From the NCBI RefSeq assembly GCF_001953635.1, contig NZ_MEJH01000002.1:372001-436000 (forward strand): 64,000 bases of DNA, written 5' to 3'. Source of the DNA: Alteromonas abrolhosensis. Its GTDB lineage: Bacteria > Pseudomonadota > Gammaproteobacteria > Enterobacterales > Alteromonadaceae. The notes beneath the pieces were generated by a model. The model made no database searches, had not been told where the DNA came from, and worked only from the letters and a program-made list of their open reading frames with translations. Made by a program: the position numbers and the translations under genes. Below are positions 55,318 through 63,862 of this stretch, in pieces; position 1 is the first letter of the stretch; each line of letters opens with the position of its first letter.

Positions 55318-56820
55318 TTAAAATAAGTAATTTAGCTCGAAACGATACTCGTTGTACGAGCCGTCGTACTTAACTCCACCTAAGTTCGCGCGTTGAATGT
55401 CACCTTGTGCATCAACGAATCCAAATCTAAATCGCGCGTGAAGCTTTTCAGTTAGTTGTTTTACTAAATCAATATGAATGACGTCACTGTCGGCAGGAAC
55501 ATAGTCTTTACTATCATCAAAGTCTTGGATTGCGTAACGCGCCAATACTTTCACATTGTTTAATGGCCCTGGTGTCGTAAACTGATAGTCAATTCTTACC
55601 ATAAACGTTTTGGTGTTAGCCCACCAGTTGACCTGCCCCATAGCACGGCTGTATCCACCGGTAGGAAACCCTCTAAATGGTGCGATAATATCTGCTTCGT
55701 CTGCCACTTTAGAGAATCCCAAACGCAGTTTAAAAGCGCTTTTCTTAAAATCTACCCGTGCGTTAAACAAACCGCTGTCCAGACTAGCAGGGTTCTGGTA
55801 TCCGAATCCACCAGCTCGACCTTCGCCGCTTAGGCTAGCTACGTCCATGTTGGTATTCAAATCATCATATTGATTGATATAGCGAACACCCGGAATAATC
55901 GACCATTTATTCGCAAGTTTGAAAGTATAGTTCGCCTCAGCGCCAATGGTATAAAACACATCCGGTACTGCGGTGTAGTTTAAGCGTAAATTCCAATTAT
56001 CGAATGAACGGTTATCGACCTCAGCAACAATTAACTCGTTATCTGTACCCACCAAGTCTGAAGTCAAACTTCGGTTGGCGCCGGAGTCGTCGTTTTGCTT
56101 AAAGCCATCCCACGCTATAACATCATGACTGCTTGTGTGATCACGCAGTGACTGACGAGTAAAATATCCTAGCTTGAGCGTTGTATCGCTAATTCCCCAA
56201 TGGGTGATACTAATGCCATCAAAAACATTAGGGATCATTTTTGTATCATTTGATGCAGTCAGCATACTCTCAAATAACTGCCTACCTGCTGAAATTGACG
56301 TGTCTGCGACATCATACTGCAAATAAGCTTCCCCAATTTTACTTATCCCGAAATCCCCCCCACCAATGACTTTGTTGCGATCGAAAGTATCCTTTCCCGC
56401 TCGAACCAAGGTTACATCATCCCTATCTTCTCTGAACAAATCAGGACTCTGAGTTGTGTAAAGACCAAGCGTTGCACTCAAGCCATTGAACGGTGCGGTC
56501 TTAAAAATAACGCTACCTCCAAAGCCATTAGCGCGGTTGTCTTGTCGAGATGCCGTCTCGTTTTTTTGGTCCCAATAAAATGTGTTCGACCGCAAACGAC
56601 CATAAGCTACCCCGTTAGTGAATACTTCAGAGAAATTAGTCGCTGGTTTCGGGTTAACATGCCAATTCAACGTCATATCGCCATTTAGCGTTCGTTTTAC
56701 CGGCGAGTTACTTTCAGCGTCGGCCTTAACATTTGCACTGGCGAGAACAAGAAAAAGGCATAAACTTCCTTTGCTAAGGATGAAAGGTTTGTGAACATAA
56801 CTGCTATTTAGATTATCCAT
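55318..56820 (-). CDS. Outer-membrane porin, OprD-like
   Basis: A 500-residue protein. An N-terminal hydrophobic segment (LSKGSLCLFLVLASANVKA) gives a signal peptide cleaved near ANVKA. The mature part has alternating strands typical of a beta-barrel, and the C-terminus is YRFELNYLF, ending in the phenylalanine needed by the BAM machinery. Regions such as GEAYLQYDVADTSISAGRQ and DGISITHWGISDTTLKLGYF resemble OprD-family channels, which take up small, often carboxylated or sugar, solutes. It is on the same strand as the halogenase/TonB receptor cluster but 263 bp away, so it may be a separate unit. Confidence 0.75.
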   Translation of the reverse strand: MDNLNSSYVHKPFILSKGSLCLFLVLASANVKADAESNSPVKRTLNGDMTLNWHVNPKPATNFSEVFTNGVAYGRLRSNTFYWDQKNETASRQDNRANGFGGSVIFKTAPFNGLSATLGLYTTQSPDLFREDRDDVTLVRAGKDTFDRNKVIGGGDFGISKIGEAYLQYDVADTSISAGRQLFESMLTASNDTKMIPNVFDGISITHWGISDTTLKLGYFTRQSLRDHTSSHDVIAWDGFKQNDDSGANRSLTSDLVGTDNELIVAEVDNRSFDNWNLRLNYTAVPDVFYTIGAEANYTFKLANKWSIIPGVRYINQYDDLNTNMDVASLSGEGRAGGFGYQNPASLDSGLFNARVDFKKSAFKLRLGFSKVADEADIIAPFRGFPTGGYSRAMGQVNWWANTKTFMVRIDYQFTTPGPLNNVKVLARYAIQDFDDSKDYVPADSDVIHIDLVKQLTEKLHARFRFGFVDAQGDIQRANLGGVKYDGSYNEYRFELNYLF

Positions 56821-57083
56821 CGGGTAAACCTGTTTTAAATGGTCGCTTAGTGTGCAAATTAGGGGTTAGTAGTGTCGATTCTCCTTCCGAGCTTATTAAT
56901 ACCGGAATAACTATCTCAATTGCGCAGAGATACCAGCTTTTTATGTCAGATTCACATAAATCAAAAACACATAATACAGATAAAAATATATTAATTTGCG
57001 TGAAACCGAAAAGAAAACAGGGAAATAAGAGCTGCCAGACAAAACGTTTAAACAACAGTTTTGTATAGCAACGTCTTATGTCA

Positions 57084-58589
57084 TTACCTTAAATACTGCG
57101 TTAAGAATGACTGGTGTGGAGGGAGATTAGCTACGTGGTTATCCACTTGTTGCTTGAGTCCTGCCATAAACTGCCTAAGAGACTGTTCACTCATTTCGTC
57201 GGCAACGCGATGATACTGTTTTGGTGTCATACCTTGACCCATTAGCACCTGGGTCCAAGAATCGACGCGAAAAATATCTCCGTCATCTAAAAATACACGG
57301 CCAGATTCAGCAAACAAATCCAGTTTATGCTTAAGAGAAGACGGGATGTCCATGCGTTGACACTGCTGCCAAAAAGGGCTGTCCTCACGCTGTGTCACTT
57401 TGTAATGCATAACAATGAAGTCGAGTATCGCCGACATTTCGCTATCAAACTTATTATTGTATTCGTCGATTGCGCTTTGGGTTATGCCATCGAAAGGGAA
57501 TAGGCGCATTAAGCGTATAAGGCCTGTCATGATAAGATGAATACTGGTCGACTCTAAAGGCTCAATAAAACCACTGGATAGCCCTAGCGCCACGCAGTTT
57601 TTATTCCAACCGCGCCTGCGTTTTCCAGGAGTAAAACGAATCACTCTAGGCTCATTAATGGGGGCGCCTGTCACCTGCGATTTAAGCGTATCTATGGCGT
57701 CTTCATCGCTCATAAATCGGCTACAAAATACCAATCCATTTCCCATTCTTTCTTGAAGAGGTATTTGCCAGCGCCAACCGGCCTGATGTACCACACTTTT
57801 GGTGTATGGCACGGGCGGAGCAGTAAGCTCAGTTTGCATGGCTACAGCCCTATCGCAAAATAGATAGTGTTGCCAATCGTCGTATCCGGTGTGAAGGGCT
57901 TGCTCAATAAGCAGACCTTTAAAGCCGGTACAGTCTATAAAGAAATCACCATCTATGGCTTCACCGCTTGCTAGTTGAAGACTCTGGATATTGCCTGTTT
58001 GCGGGCAAACAACCACATTTTCTATGTCACCTTCCCTATGCATTACGCCAGCGTCGCACGCCAAAGACTTTAAAAATCGTCCATAGGCGACGGCATCAAA
58101 GTGATAGGCAAAGTTAAGCGGCATGGATTCTGATGTAGCGAACTTGCTCTGCTTAGCGGCAATAAGTTCAGGGCAATAGTCACCGAATTCACCACCAAAC
58201 CCGTACTCTTTTGCCCTTAGCCAAAAATGGTGAAACTCTCCTGCCCAGCATTCTCTTCCGGTAATTCCAAAGGAATGGATATAGCTATGACCTTGTTCGC
58301 GCCAATTCTCAAACTCAATGCCAAGTTTAAACGTAGCTTGTGTAGCGCGCATAAATGCTTTTTCGTCGATGCCCAGTAACTTGTGAAATGTTCTTATAGG
58401 GGGAATAGTCGCTTCGCCTACGCCTACAATTCCAATATCTTTTGACTCGACTAGCGTAACGTTTATTGATTTACCCAGAAGTCGTGACAGCGCCGTAGCC
58501 GCCATCCACCCTGCAGTACCGCCACCAGCAATGACTACGTTTTTAACGGGCGTTTGACTATTACTGCTATCTAAACCCGATACGGTCAT
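57084..58589 (-). CDS. Flavin-dependent tryptophan-halogenase homologue B
   Basis: A 501-residue member of the PrnA-type halogenase family. The FAD-binding GxGxxG appears as IAGGGTAGWMAA (20-31). The lysine equivalent to PrnA K79 is K88 (TQATFKLGIEFENW). The family motif GWRWQIP (271-277) is complete. The glutamate equivalent to PrnA E346 is E346 in EPLEST. So the catalytic set looks intact. It is the last gene of the TonB-receptor cluster, and its first 23 bases overlap the upstream paralogue. Related genes sit beside carbohydrate TonB receptors in many marine and plant-associated bacteria, and their substrate there is not known. Confidence 0.88.
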   Translation of the reverse strand: MTVSGLDSSNSQTPVKNVVIAGGGTAGWMAATALSRLLGKSINVTLVESKDIGIVGVGEATIPPIRTFHKLLGIDEKAFMRATQATFKLGIEFENWREQGHSYIHSFGITGRECWAGEFHHFWLRAKEYGFGGEFGDYCPELIAAKQSKFATSESMPLNFAYHFDAVAYGRFLKSLACDAGVMHREGDIENVVVCPQTGNIQSLQLASGEAIDGDFFIDCTGFKGLLIEQALHTGYDDWQHYLFCDRAVAMQTELTAPPVPYTKSVVHQAGWRWQIPLQERMGNGLVFCSRFMSDEDAIDTLKSQVTGAPINEPRVIRFTPGKRRRGWNKNCVALGLSSGFIEPLESTSIHLIMTGLIRLMRLFPFDGITQSAIDEYNNKFDSEMSAILDFIVMHYKVTQREDSPFWQQCQRMDIPSSLKHKLDLFAESGRVFLDDGDIFRVDSWTQVLMGQGMTPKQYHRVADEMSEQSLRQFMAGLKQQVDNHVANLPPHQSFLTQYLR

Positions 58590-60264
58590 AAGAAGCGTCC
58601 TTTTTTTGTGAAGTGCTGTTTTTACTTACCTCGGAATCATTATTAGTTGAGGAAGATACAGGTTGATCAGTCTGGCTTTCAGAGGGCGAATGTGGATGAT
58701 GTTTATGCTGATTGGTTAACTCGTTGTAACGTCTTGCAATATCGTTGAGCAATGCGTTGTTGGACGGTAGGCCGTGTAAATATTGTTGCTTTGTTTGCTG
58801 TAGCGATTCGCGAATGTGCAAGACTTTACGCTTATCTTCTTCGCTTAGGCGAAGTGCCGATGACGAAGTAGAAAAGCCCATACCGTATAGCACAAATTGA
58901 TAACTGGCAGAGGGGAAAATCTCCTCATTCTCAATGAGATCTAGCCGAGAAGGGCTTTGATACTTCCACAGTTCAAGCAGCTCAGAAAGGGAGTCAGGAA
59001 TTGAAGCCTCGTTTCTTTGCGCTAACCAATACGCCTCTTCCCTATCGCTTAGTACATAGTGCAGTTTTAAAAAGTCGATAACTCGCTGCCAGCGATATTC
59101 AAAGCGCTTGTTGTAGCGTTTACTGACTATTTCCATATGTGCTTTATTTTGCGGATAGGCTTCACACAGCATGCGTAAGCCAAGTTCGACCATCGCAATA
59201 GCTGATGCTTCTAGCGGCTCAACGAACCCCGAAGACATGCCTAAGCTTAAACAGTTTCTAACCCAAAACTGTGCTCTGTAGCCAGGATCAAAAGAGAGTG
59301 TACGGCATGAAAACTGTGCATCTCGTGCGCCAGGATAGCGTTCACTAACATAGTCGATAAGCGTCTGTTTTGCCTGCTCTTCACTTGCATATTCAGACGA
59401 GTAAACTAACCCAACACCACGTCGATGCTGTAACGCAATATCCCAAGTCCATCCGCAGGTTTGCGCAGTAGCCACTGTGGTGCTTTTTATTACACTGTCA
59501 TTATCTGAATACGGCACCTGCAGCGCAACCGCGCGATCATTGAGCATAGTCTGCTTAACCGGTACCCAGGGAATATTAAAGTGTTCCTTGATAAGCAAGC
59601 CGCTGCTGCCAGAGCAGTCGATAAATAGGTCGCCAACTACTTTTTGCCCGTCTTCAGTTAAAACGCTCTCAATGTCGCCATTAGGGTGTGGATTAACACG
59701 GGCAATATGGCCAACAAGGTAAGCAACATTTAACTTGCTTACACAATGTTTTTTCAACAATTCGGCAAGCTTTGTAGCGTCGAAGTGATATCCGTAATTG
59801 AGCACATGAGCGTAGTCGGGCGTTGCTACTTGTTTTGGCGCTTTATCCGCTCTACACATCACAGCTTGTAATGAAAACGCATCTTCGTATGACGTATTGG
59901 GCGCGAGTTCTTGCCAACAAGTATGAGTATCAAGTTCGTTGTACCCTGTTGGAACGGTAAATGGATGGTGATAGCAGTGCCCGCCTTTACGCCAATTAAC
60001 AAAGCTGGAGCCTTGCTTGAACGCGCCCTGACAAAGGGTTAAGAATTCAGTTTCACTAATGCCGATATCAAGAAGGGTGTCGCGCAGTGATGGCCAAGAG
60101 CCTTCACCAACACCTATGGAGGGAATATTAGGAGATTCGATAAGGGTAATGGTGTGTTTCGCGCTTAGTTTTGCGGCTAGCACTCCAGCTGCAAGCCATC
60201 CTGCGGTGCCGCCACCGACAATGACAACCCTGTGCATATTGCCATGACTGTCTTTATCACTCAT
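58567..60264 (-). CDS. Flavin-dependent tryptophan-halogenase homologue A
   Basis: A 565-residue paralogue of the following gene. FAD motif VGGGTAGWLAAG (17-28); PrnA-K79 equivalent K83 (CQGAFKQGSSFVNW); E352 in EPLEAS matches PrnA E346. The tryptophan motif reads GWTWDIA (271-277), with alanine in place of proline, and GEGSWP replaces the usual GEAT-P. The last ~60 residues are a hydrophilic tail rich in His, Ser, Thr and Asn that the paralogue lacks. It lies 142 bp downstream of the TonB receptor gene, past a terminator, so it may be expressed by read-through or from its own promoter. Confidence 0.87.
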   Translation of the reverse strand: MSDKDSHGNMHRVVIVGGGTAGWLAAGVLAAKLSAKHTITLIESPNIPSIGVGEGSWPSLRDTLLDIGISETEFLTLCQGAFKQGSSFVNWRKGGHCYHHPFTVPTGYNELDTHTCWQELAPNTSYEDAFSLQAVMCRADKAPKQVATPDYAHVLNYGYHFDATKLAELLKKHCVSKLNVAYLVGHIARVNPHPNGDIESVLTEDGQKVVGDLFIDCSGSSGLLIKEHFNIPWVPVKQTMLNDRAVALQVPYSDNDSVIKSTTVATAQTCGWTWDIALQHRRGVGLVYSSEYASEEQAKQTLIDYVSERYPGARDAQFSCRTLSFDPGYRAQFWVRNCLSLGMSSGFVEPLEASAIAMVELGLRMLCEAYPQNKAHMEIVSKRYNKRFEYRWQRVIDFLKLHYVLSDREEAYWLAQRNEASIPDSLSELLELWKYQSPSRLDLIENEEIFPSASYQFVLYGMGFSTSSSALRLSEEDKRKVLHIRESLQQTKQQYLHGLPSNNALLNDIARRYNELTNQHKHHPHSPSESQTDQPVSSSTNNDSEVSKNSTSQKKDASYDRIGFR

Positions 60265-60347
60265 ACGCTAAAACCACGATAATTTCCAAAGCACTACCAC
60301 TAAATTATTTAATCTGATTACTGTTTACTATTCACACAGCACTATGA

Positions 60348-60390
60348 CAAAAAAACCCGCTAAAGCGCAACCCTAAGCGCTTTAGCGGGT
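60348..60390 (-). terminator. Intrinsic terminator between the TonB receptor and halogenase genes
   Basis: Perfect 14-bp arms ACCCGCTAAAGCGC (60355-60368) and GCGCTTTAGCGGGT (60377-60390) with an 8-base loop. On the minus strand seven U follow. It begins 17 bases after the receptor stop. Confidence 0.92.
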
Positions 60391-60406
60391 AAACACACCC
60401 CAATCT

Positions 60407-63400
60407 TTAGAATGTATATCTGGCGCTTAACGCATATCTTGCGCCATATTCATCTAAGTTCCACAGCATAGCGCTGGTTCTTCCATGTCGGCGAATATTC
60501 TCTTCCGTGATATTGATACCTTCAAAGGCCACCGTTAAGTCTTCGGTTATGTCGTAGGAAATACTCAAATCAATTTGTGAGTACGCTTCGGTATAACCCG
60601 GCTCATTGATGTACTGAGAAGTAGTGTCTAAGAACTTGTCTCGCCAGTTGTATGCAATACGTGCCTGTAAGGCGTCTTTTTCGTACATTAATACAAGGTT
60701 TGCAGTATCACTTAAGCCAACCAATGCGAATTGTGTAATAGATGGGTTCGCATTGTTATCAAAACCGATATCCCCAGTAACCGTTGTATAGTTTGCCTGT
60801 ACACCAAAGCCACTTTCACCAAAGAAGTGCTGTGCAGCTAGCTCGAAACCATAAATATTTGCAGCTTTATTGTTTACGGGTTTAGAGTTGATGAAAGTCA
60901 GCAACGGATCATCGCTGTTTGGCAATATATCGAATTGCTGCTCAAACTGTTCATCGGTGAGTGAATCATAGTCAATGCCATTTTCTAAGGCGGCAACCAT
61001 GTTAAATAAAGATGTGTCGCTTACTGGAATACCACGAGCTTCCAATTCGGCCAACGCTTCTTGTGCTCGTGGTCCATTGGTTACATCACGCAAGCCAAAT
61101 ACATTTTCTTCTACCTGCTCATCACCAATGAAGTTTTTCACTCGCTTGTCATAGAAACCAATCGACACATAGCTTGTTTCTTCGAAGTAGTACTCAAACG
61201 ATAGATCTAGGTTATCGGACTCAAGTGGAATAAGTGTTGGATTACCTGAACTTGCCGTCGCCGTAGTGGCAGTACCTATAAGGGTAGGGAAGCTCTGCGG
61301 CGACACGGTCGATGCAGCGCTTAACCTATTATAAGTTGGTCGAGCGATAGTTTTGCTGTAAGAGAAACGAGCAATCATGTTTTCCACAAGCTCTATGTCA
61401 AAATCGAACGCAGGTAATACGTGATCGTAACTAGATTTAACTTCCACGTCTTCCATTTCGCTACCAAAGCGCACGTTGAAATCGTTGTTACCTTCCCATG
61501 CAATACCGCTAGGCAAACTTATGTTCGCAATTGATGTAACATCTGTATTTTCATAGCGCACGCCAGTAAGAAGGTTATACTCCATGCCATTCAACTCGCC
61601 CGATAAATCGAACTCAAAGTAAACAGCGGTTATATCTTCTTCAATGGTGCGATTCGTAGCAAACGGGTTGTTAGCAACTAAGTCAAAACCATACTGCTGT
61701 GCTGCAAATGCGCCTATTTCAGCCACGCTCCCGGTGAAGCCCTGAGAGAACATCCCCTCAGTATTGAAATCGCTAAACTCACTCGCCAAATCCAGTGGTG
61801 TTAAAGAACCAGCAGGCAGCTCACCCGGGTTCTCTATTCCCCAGTTGCCCATGGTGTGACGGGTTAGGGATTGGAGCGATGTACTCTCCATTGAACGTGA
61901 CTCAATACCAAAGTTTATGGTTCCAGTATCCATAACGTAAGACCCATCAAGACGAGCTTGGGTAATCTCGGTATCTTGCGACGAAAAATTCATGTCTAGT
62001 ATTGACGTACCTACATCATCTTGGTCAAGTACGCCATTACCGTTTAGGTTGTCTCGAGCGGCATCGTCGAAATCGACGAACATAATAGGGAAGTCGCCTC
62101 TAAAATCGACACCTTGCCCTCTGACCACGTTTGCACCTAAACCAAGGTTTGTCCACGTTCCATAGGGCGCATCGGGACGGCCTTCCGCCGTAGAGTTGTG
62201 AAGGTCAAAGATTAACGTCAATTCATCGTTAACTAAGTATTCTAAATTCAAACCAATCGATTTATTTTCATTAACTTGGTTTAGTTCCTGAAGTGCTAAA
62301 CCTAGGTCACGAGGCAGTAAATCTCTACGTTCCTGAGTGATTAATACCGGTGTCTTTACTGCTTCGTCGTCAAAGGTCAGTTCCGCAAAGTACCGGTCAT
62401 CCATCCAAATTGACTGTTCAGCTCGCGCTTCAAACAGGTCCTGCCTTGAATACGTGTAATCTAGCGTGGCCGTCATCTTTTCCGACGGGGCAAACTGGAA
62501 TGTTAGCTGTGCATTGGTTCTATCACGCTCGCGGTCTGCCATGTAGTAACGTAAATCAGATGGAATGCCGTAAAGCTGCCCAATAGCGGGTGCGTTGTTC
62601 AACACAACAGGGTCGCCACTATTTGGATTCGACGGATCAGGAGATTGCGGTACCGTGCCATCAAATGGATTGACTCTCCACTGGTTAACAAACGCACCTT
62701 GCGCAGCACTATCCCGTTGTTGGAATGAACCAGTAAACGTGACACCAAAGGTATTGTCGTCATTGAGGTAATTGATAAAGCCCGATACTTCTGGCGTTAC
62801 GTCATCACCCACGCGGTTAGTAGTATCATGCAGTGCCTTAGCGCCAACGCTTGCAGTAAAACCGTTGTCTGCTGAATCGAAGGGTCTGGCTGTTTTAATA
62901 TTAATTGAAGCGCCAATCCCGCCTGTCGCGATGCTCGCTCTGCCAGTCTTGTAGACTTCTACTGCTCTTACACTTTCAGAAGCTAGATCAGAAAAGTCGT
63001 AAGCTCTAGAGTTCGCGACACCGCCACCACCAGGTAATGCGGAGCCAGGCATCGTACGACCATTTAAGGTAACCATATTGTAATCAGGACCGAATCCACG
63101 AGCGGTAACCTGGTTACCTTCACCATTGTTTCGGTTTATCGAAATACCAGTGATACGCTGGAGCGATTCCGCTAAGTTGGTATCTGGAAATTTACCTATA
63201 TCTTCCGCTGAAATGGCATCGACAACACCTGCTGAGTCTCGCTTAATCCCCATCGACTTTTGCACACTGCTTCGAATGCCTGATACCTGAATAACTTCTA
63301 TGTCTTTTTCTGCTTCCTGTGCCGCCGCAGGTGACATAACGCCACTGCTTAATGCGGTCCCGAGTATTAATGACAAGCTTGCTGCGATTTTGCTTTTACG

Positions 63401-63418
63401 TGGTGTTGTCTGTGTCAC
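60407..63418 (-). CDS. TonB-dependent outer-membrane receptor (Caulobacter/Xanthomonas type)
   Basis: A 1003-residue receptor. The signal peptide ends near PAAAQEAE. A plug domain (about 40-180) carries KFPDTNLAESLQRITGISI and ARGFGPDYNMVTLNGRTMPGS, typical of the long Xanthomonas/Caulobacter-type receptors. The TonB-box region is probably around DIEVIQVSG. A 22-strand barrel follows and ends in a terminal RYTF. Such receptors import oligosaccharides or other large ligands with TonB energy. Its promoter region holds a GAAAGCGCTTTC palindrome, and the GH1 glucosidase gene beyond has a second copy. I infer a glucoside substrate. Confidence 0.93.
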   Translation of the reverse strand: MTQTTPRKSKIAASLSLILGTALSSGVMSPAAAQEAEKDIEVIQVSGIRSSVQKSMGIKRDSAGVVDAISAEDIGKFPDTNLAESLQRITGISINRNNGEGNQVTARGFGPDYNMVTLNGRTMPGSALPGGGGVANSRAYDFSDLASESVRAVEVYKTGRASIATGGIGASINIKTARPFDSADNGFTASVGAKALHDTTNRVGDDVTPEVSGFINYLNDDNTFGVTFTGSFQQRDSAAQGAFVNQWRVNPFDGTVPQSPDPSNPNSGDPVVLNNAPAIGQLYGIPSDLRYYMADRERDRTNAQLTFQFAPSEKMTATLDYTYSRQDLFEARAEQSIWMDDRYFAELTFDDEAVKTPVLITQERRDLLPRDLGLALQELNQVNENKSIGLNLEYLVNDELTLIFDLHNSTAEGRPDAPYGTWTNLGLGANVVRGQGVDFRGDFPIMFVDFDDAARDNLNGNGVLDQDDVGTSILDMNFSSQDTEITQARLDGSYVMDTGTINFGIESRSMESTSLQSLTRHTMGNWGIENPGELPAGSLTPLDLASEFSDFNTEGMFSQGFTGSVAEIGAFAAQQYGFDLVANNPFATNRTIEEDITAVYFEFDLSGELNGMEYNLLTGVRYENTDVTSIANISLPSGIAWEGNNDFNVRFGSEMEDVEVKSSYDHVLPAFDFDIELVENMIARFSYSKTIARPTYNRLSAASTVSPQSFPTLIGTATTATASSGNPTLIPLESDNLDLSFEYYFEETSYVSIGFYDKRVKNFIGDEQVEENVFGLRDVTNGPRAQEALAELEARGIPVSDTSLFNMVAALENGIDYDSLTDEQFEQQFDILPNSDDPLLTFINSKPVNNKAANIYGFELAAQHFFGESGFGVQANYTTVTGDIGFDNNANPSITQFALVGLSDTANLVLMYEKDALQARIAYNWRDKFLDTTSQYINEPGYTEAYSQIDLSISYDITEDLTVAFEGINITEENIRRHGRTSAMLWNLDEYGARYALSARYTF

Positions 63419-63517
63419 GGTCTATCTCTCTTTATTAGTGGCTTTTATGTGTGTTGTGAACCTTAGGCGCCATCAGAAAGGGCTTTCCCAAAGAGAAGCT
63501 AGAAAACCCGCACAAAA

Positions 63518-63529
63518 GAAAGCGCTTTC
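63518..63529. promoter_or_regulatory. LacI-family operator, receptor side
   Basis: A perfect 12-bp palindrome GAAAGCGCTTTC, 100 bp upstream of the TonB receptor start. The central CG and AAGC/GCTT arms are typical of LacI-family operators. Confidence 0.75.
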
Positions 63530-63746
63530 CGAACATTAATTCAACAAAAGTTTAATATCAACACATTTTTTACAATTAATTCACAGCACTTTATTTTAAG
63601 AACGGAATGAATCGCGTCAAAAAATACATTTTATTTATTAATTTCATAAAGATATGAATATAAGAGTAAAAGGATAACTTTTTATTCGAATGCCTAAAGA
63701 ATTGATCAACCTCTATTTTCATTAACGATAAAATGACATTTATTTG

Positions 63747-63760
63747 AGAAAGCGCTTTCT
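63747..63760. promoter_or_regulatory. LacI-family operator, GH1 side
   Basis: A perfect 14-bp palindrome AGAAAGCGCTTTCT with the same 12-bp core as the site at 63518, 102 bp upstream of the GH1 start. The core-to-core distance is 230 bp. Confidence 0.75.
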
Positions 63761-63862
63761 AATTGTTTTTTATTTGTGCTATAACCGCTCTGTTATTTCA
63801 GATTTCACATGCGACACGACAAACACGGAAACTACGCACAGTTAGAAAAAAGGTTATCTACT

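Larger units (their letters stand above)
63419..63862. promoter_or_regulatory. Divergent control region of the receptor and GH1 genes
   Basis: 444 bp without a gene, AT-rich between 63540 and 63740. It contains the two LacI-type palindromes listed separately, one nearer each gene. A GCTATAAC (63778-63785) could be a -10 element for the GH1 gene. No other motif is recognised. Confidence 0.6.

Noticed and set aside
57084..60264. Halogenases as part of an antibiotic biosynthesis cluster.
   Set aside because: No other biosynthetic gene (NRPS, PKS, tryptophan oxidase, prenyltransferase) is nearby; the neighbours are a TonB receptor, a porin and a glucosidase.
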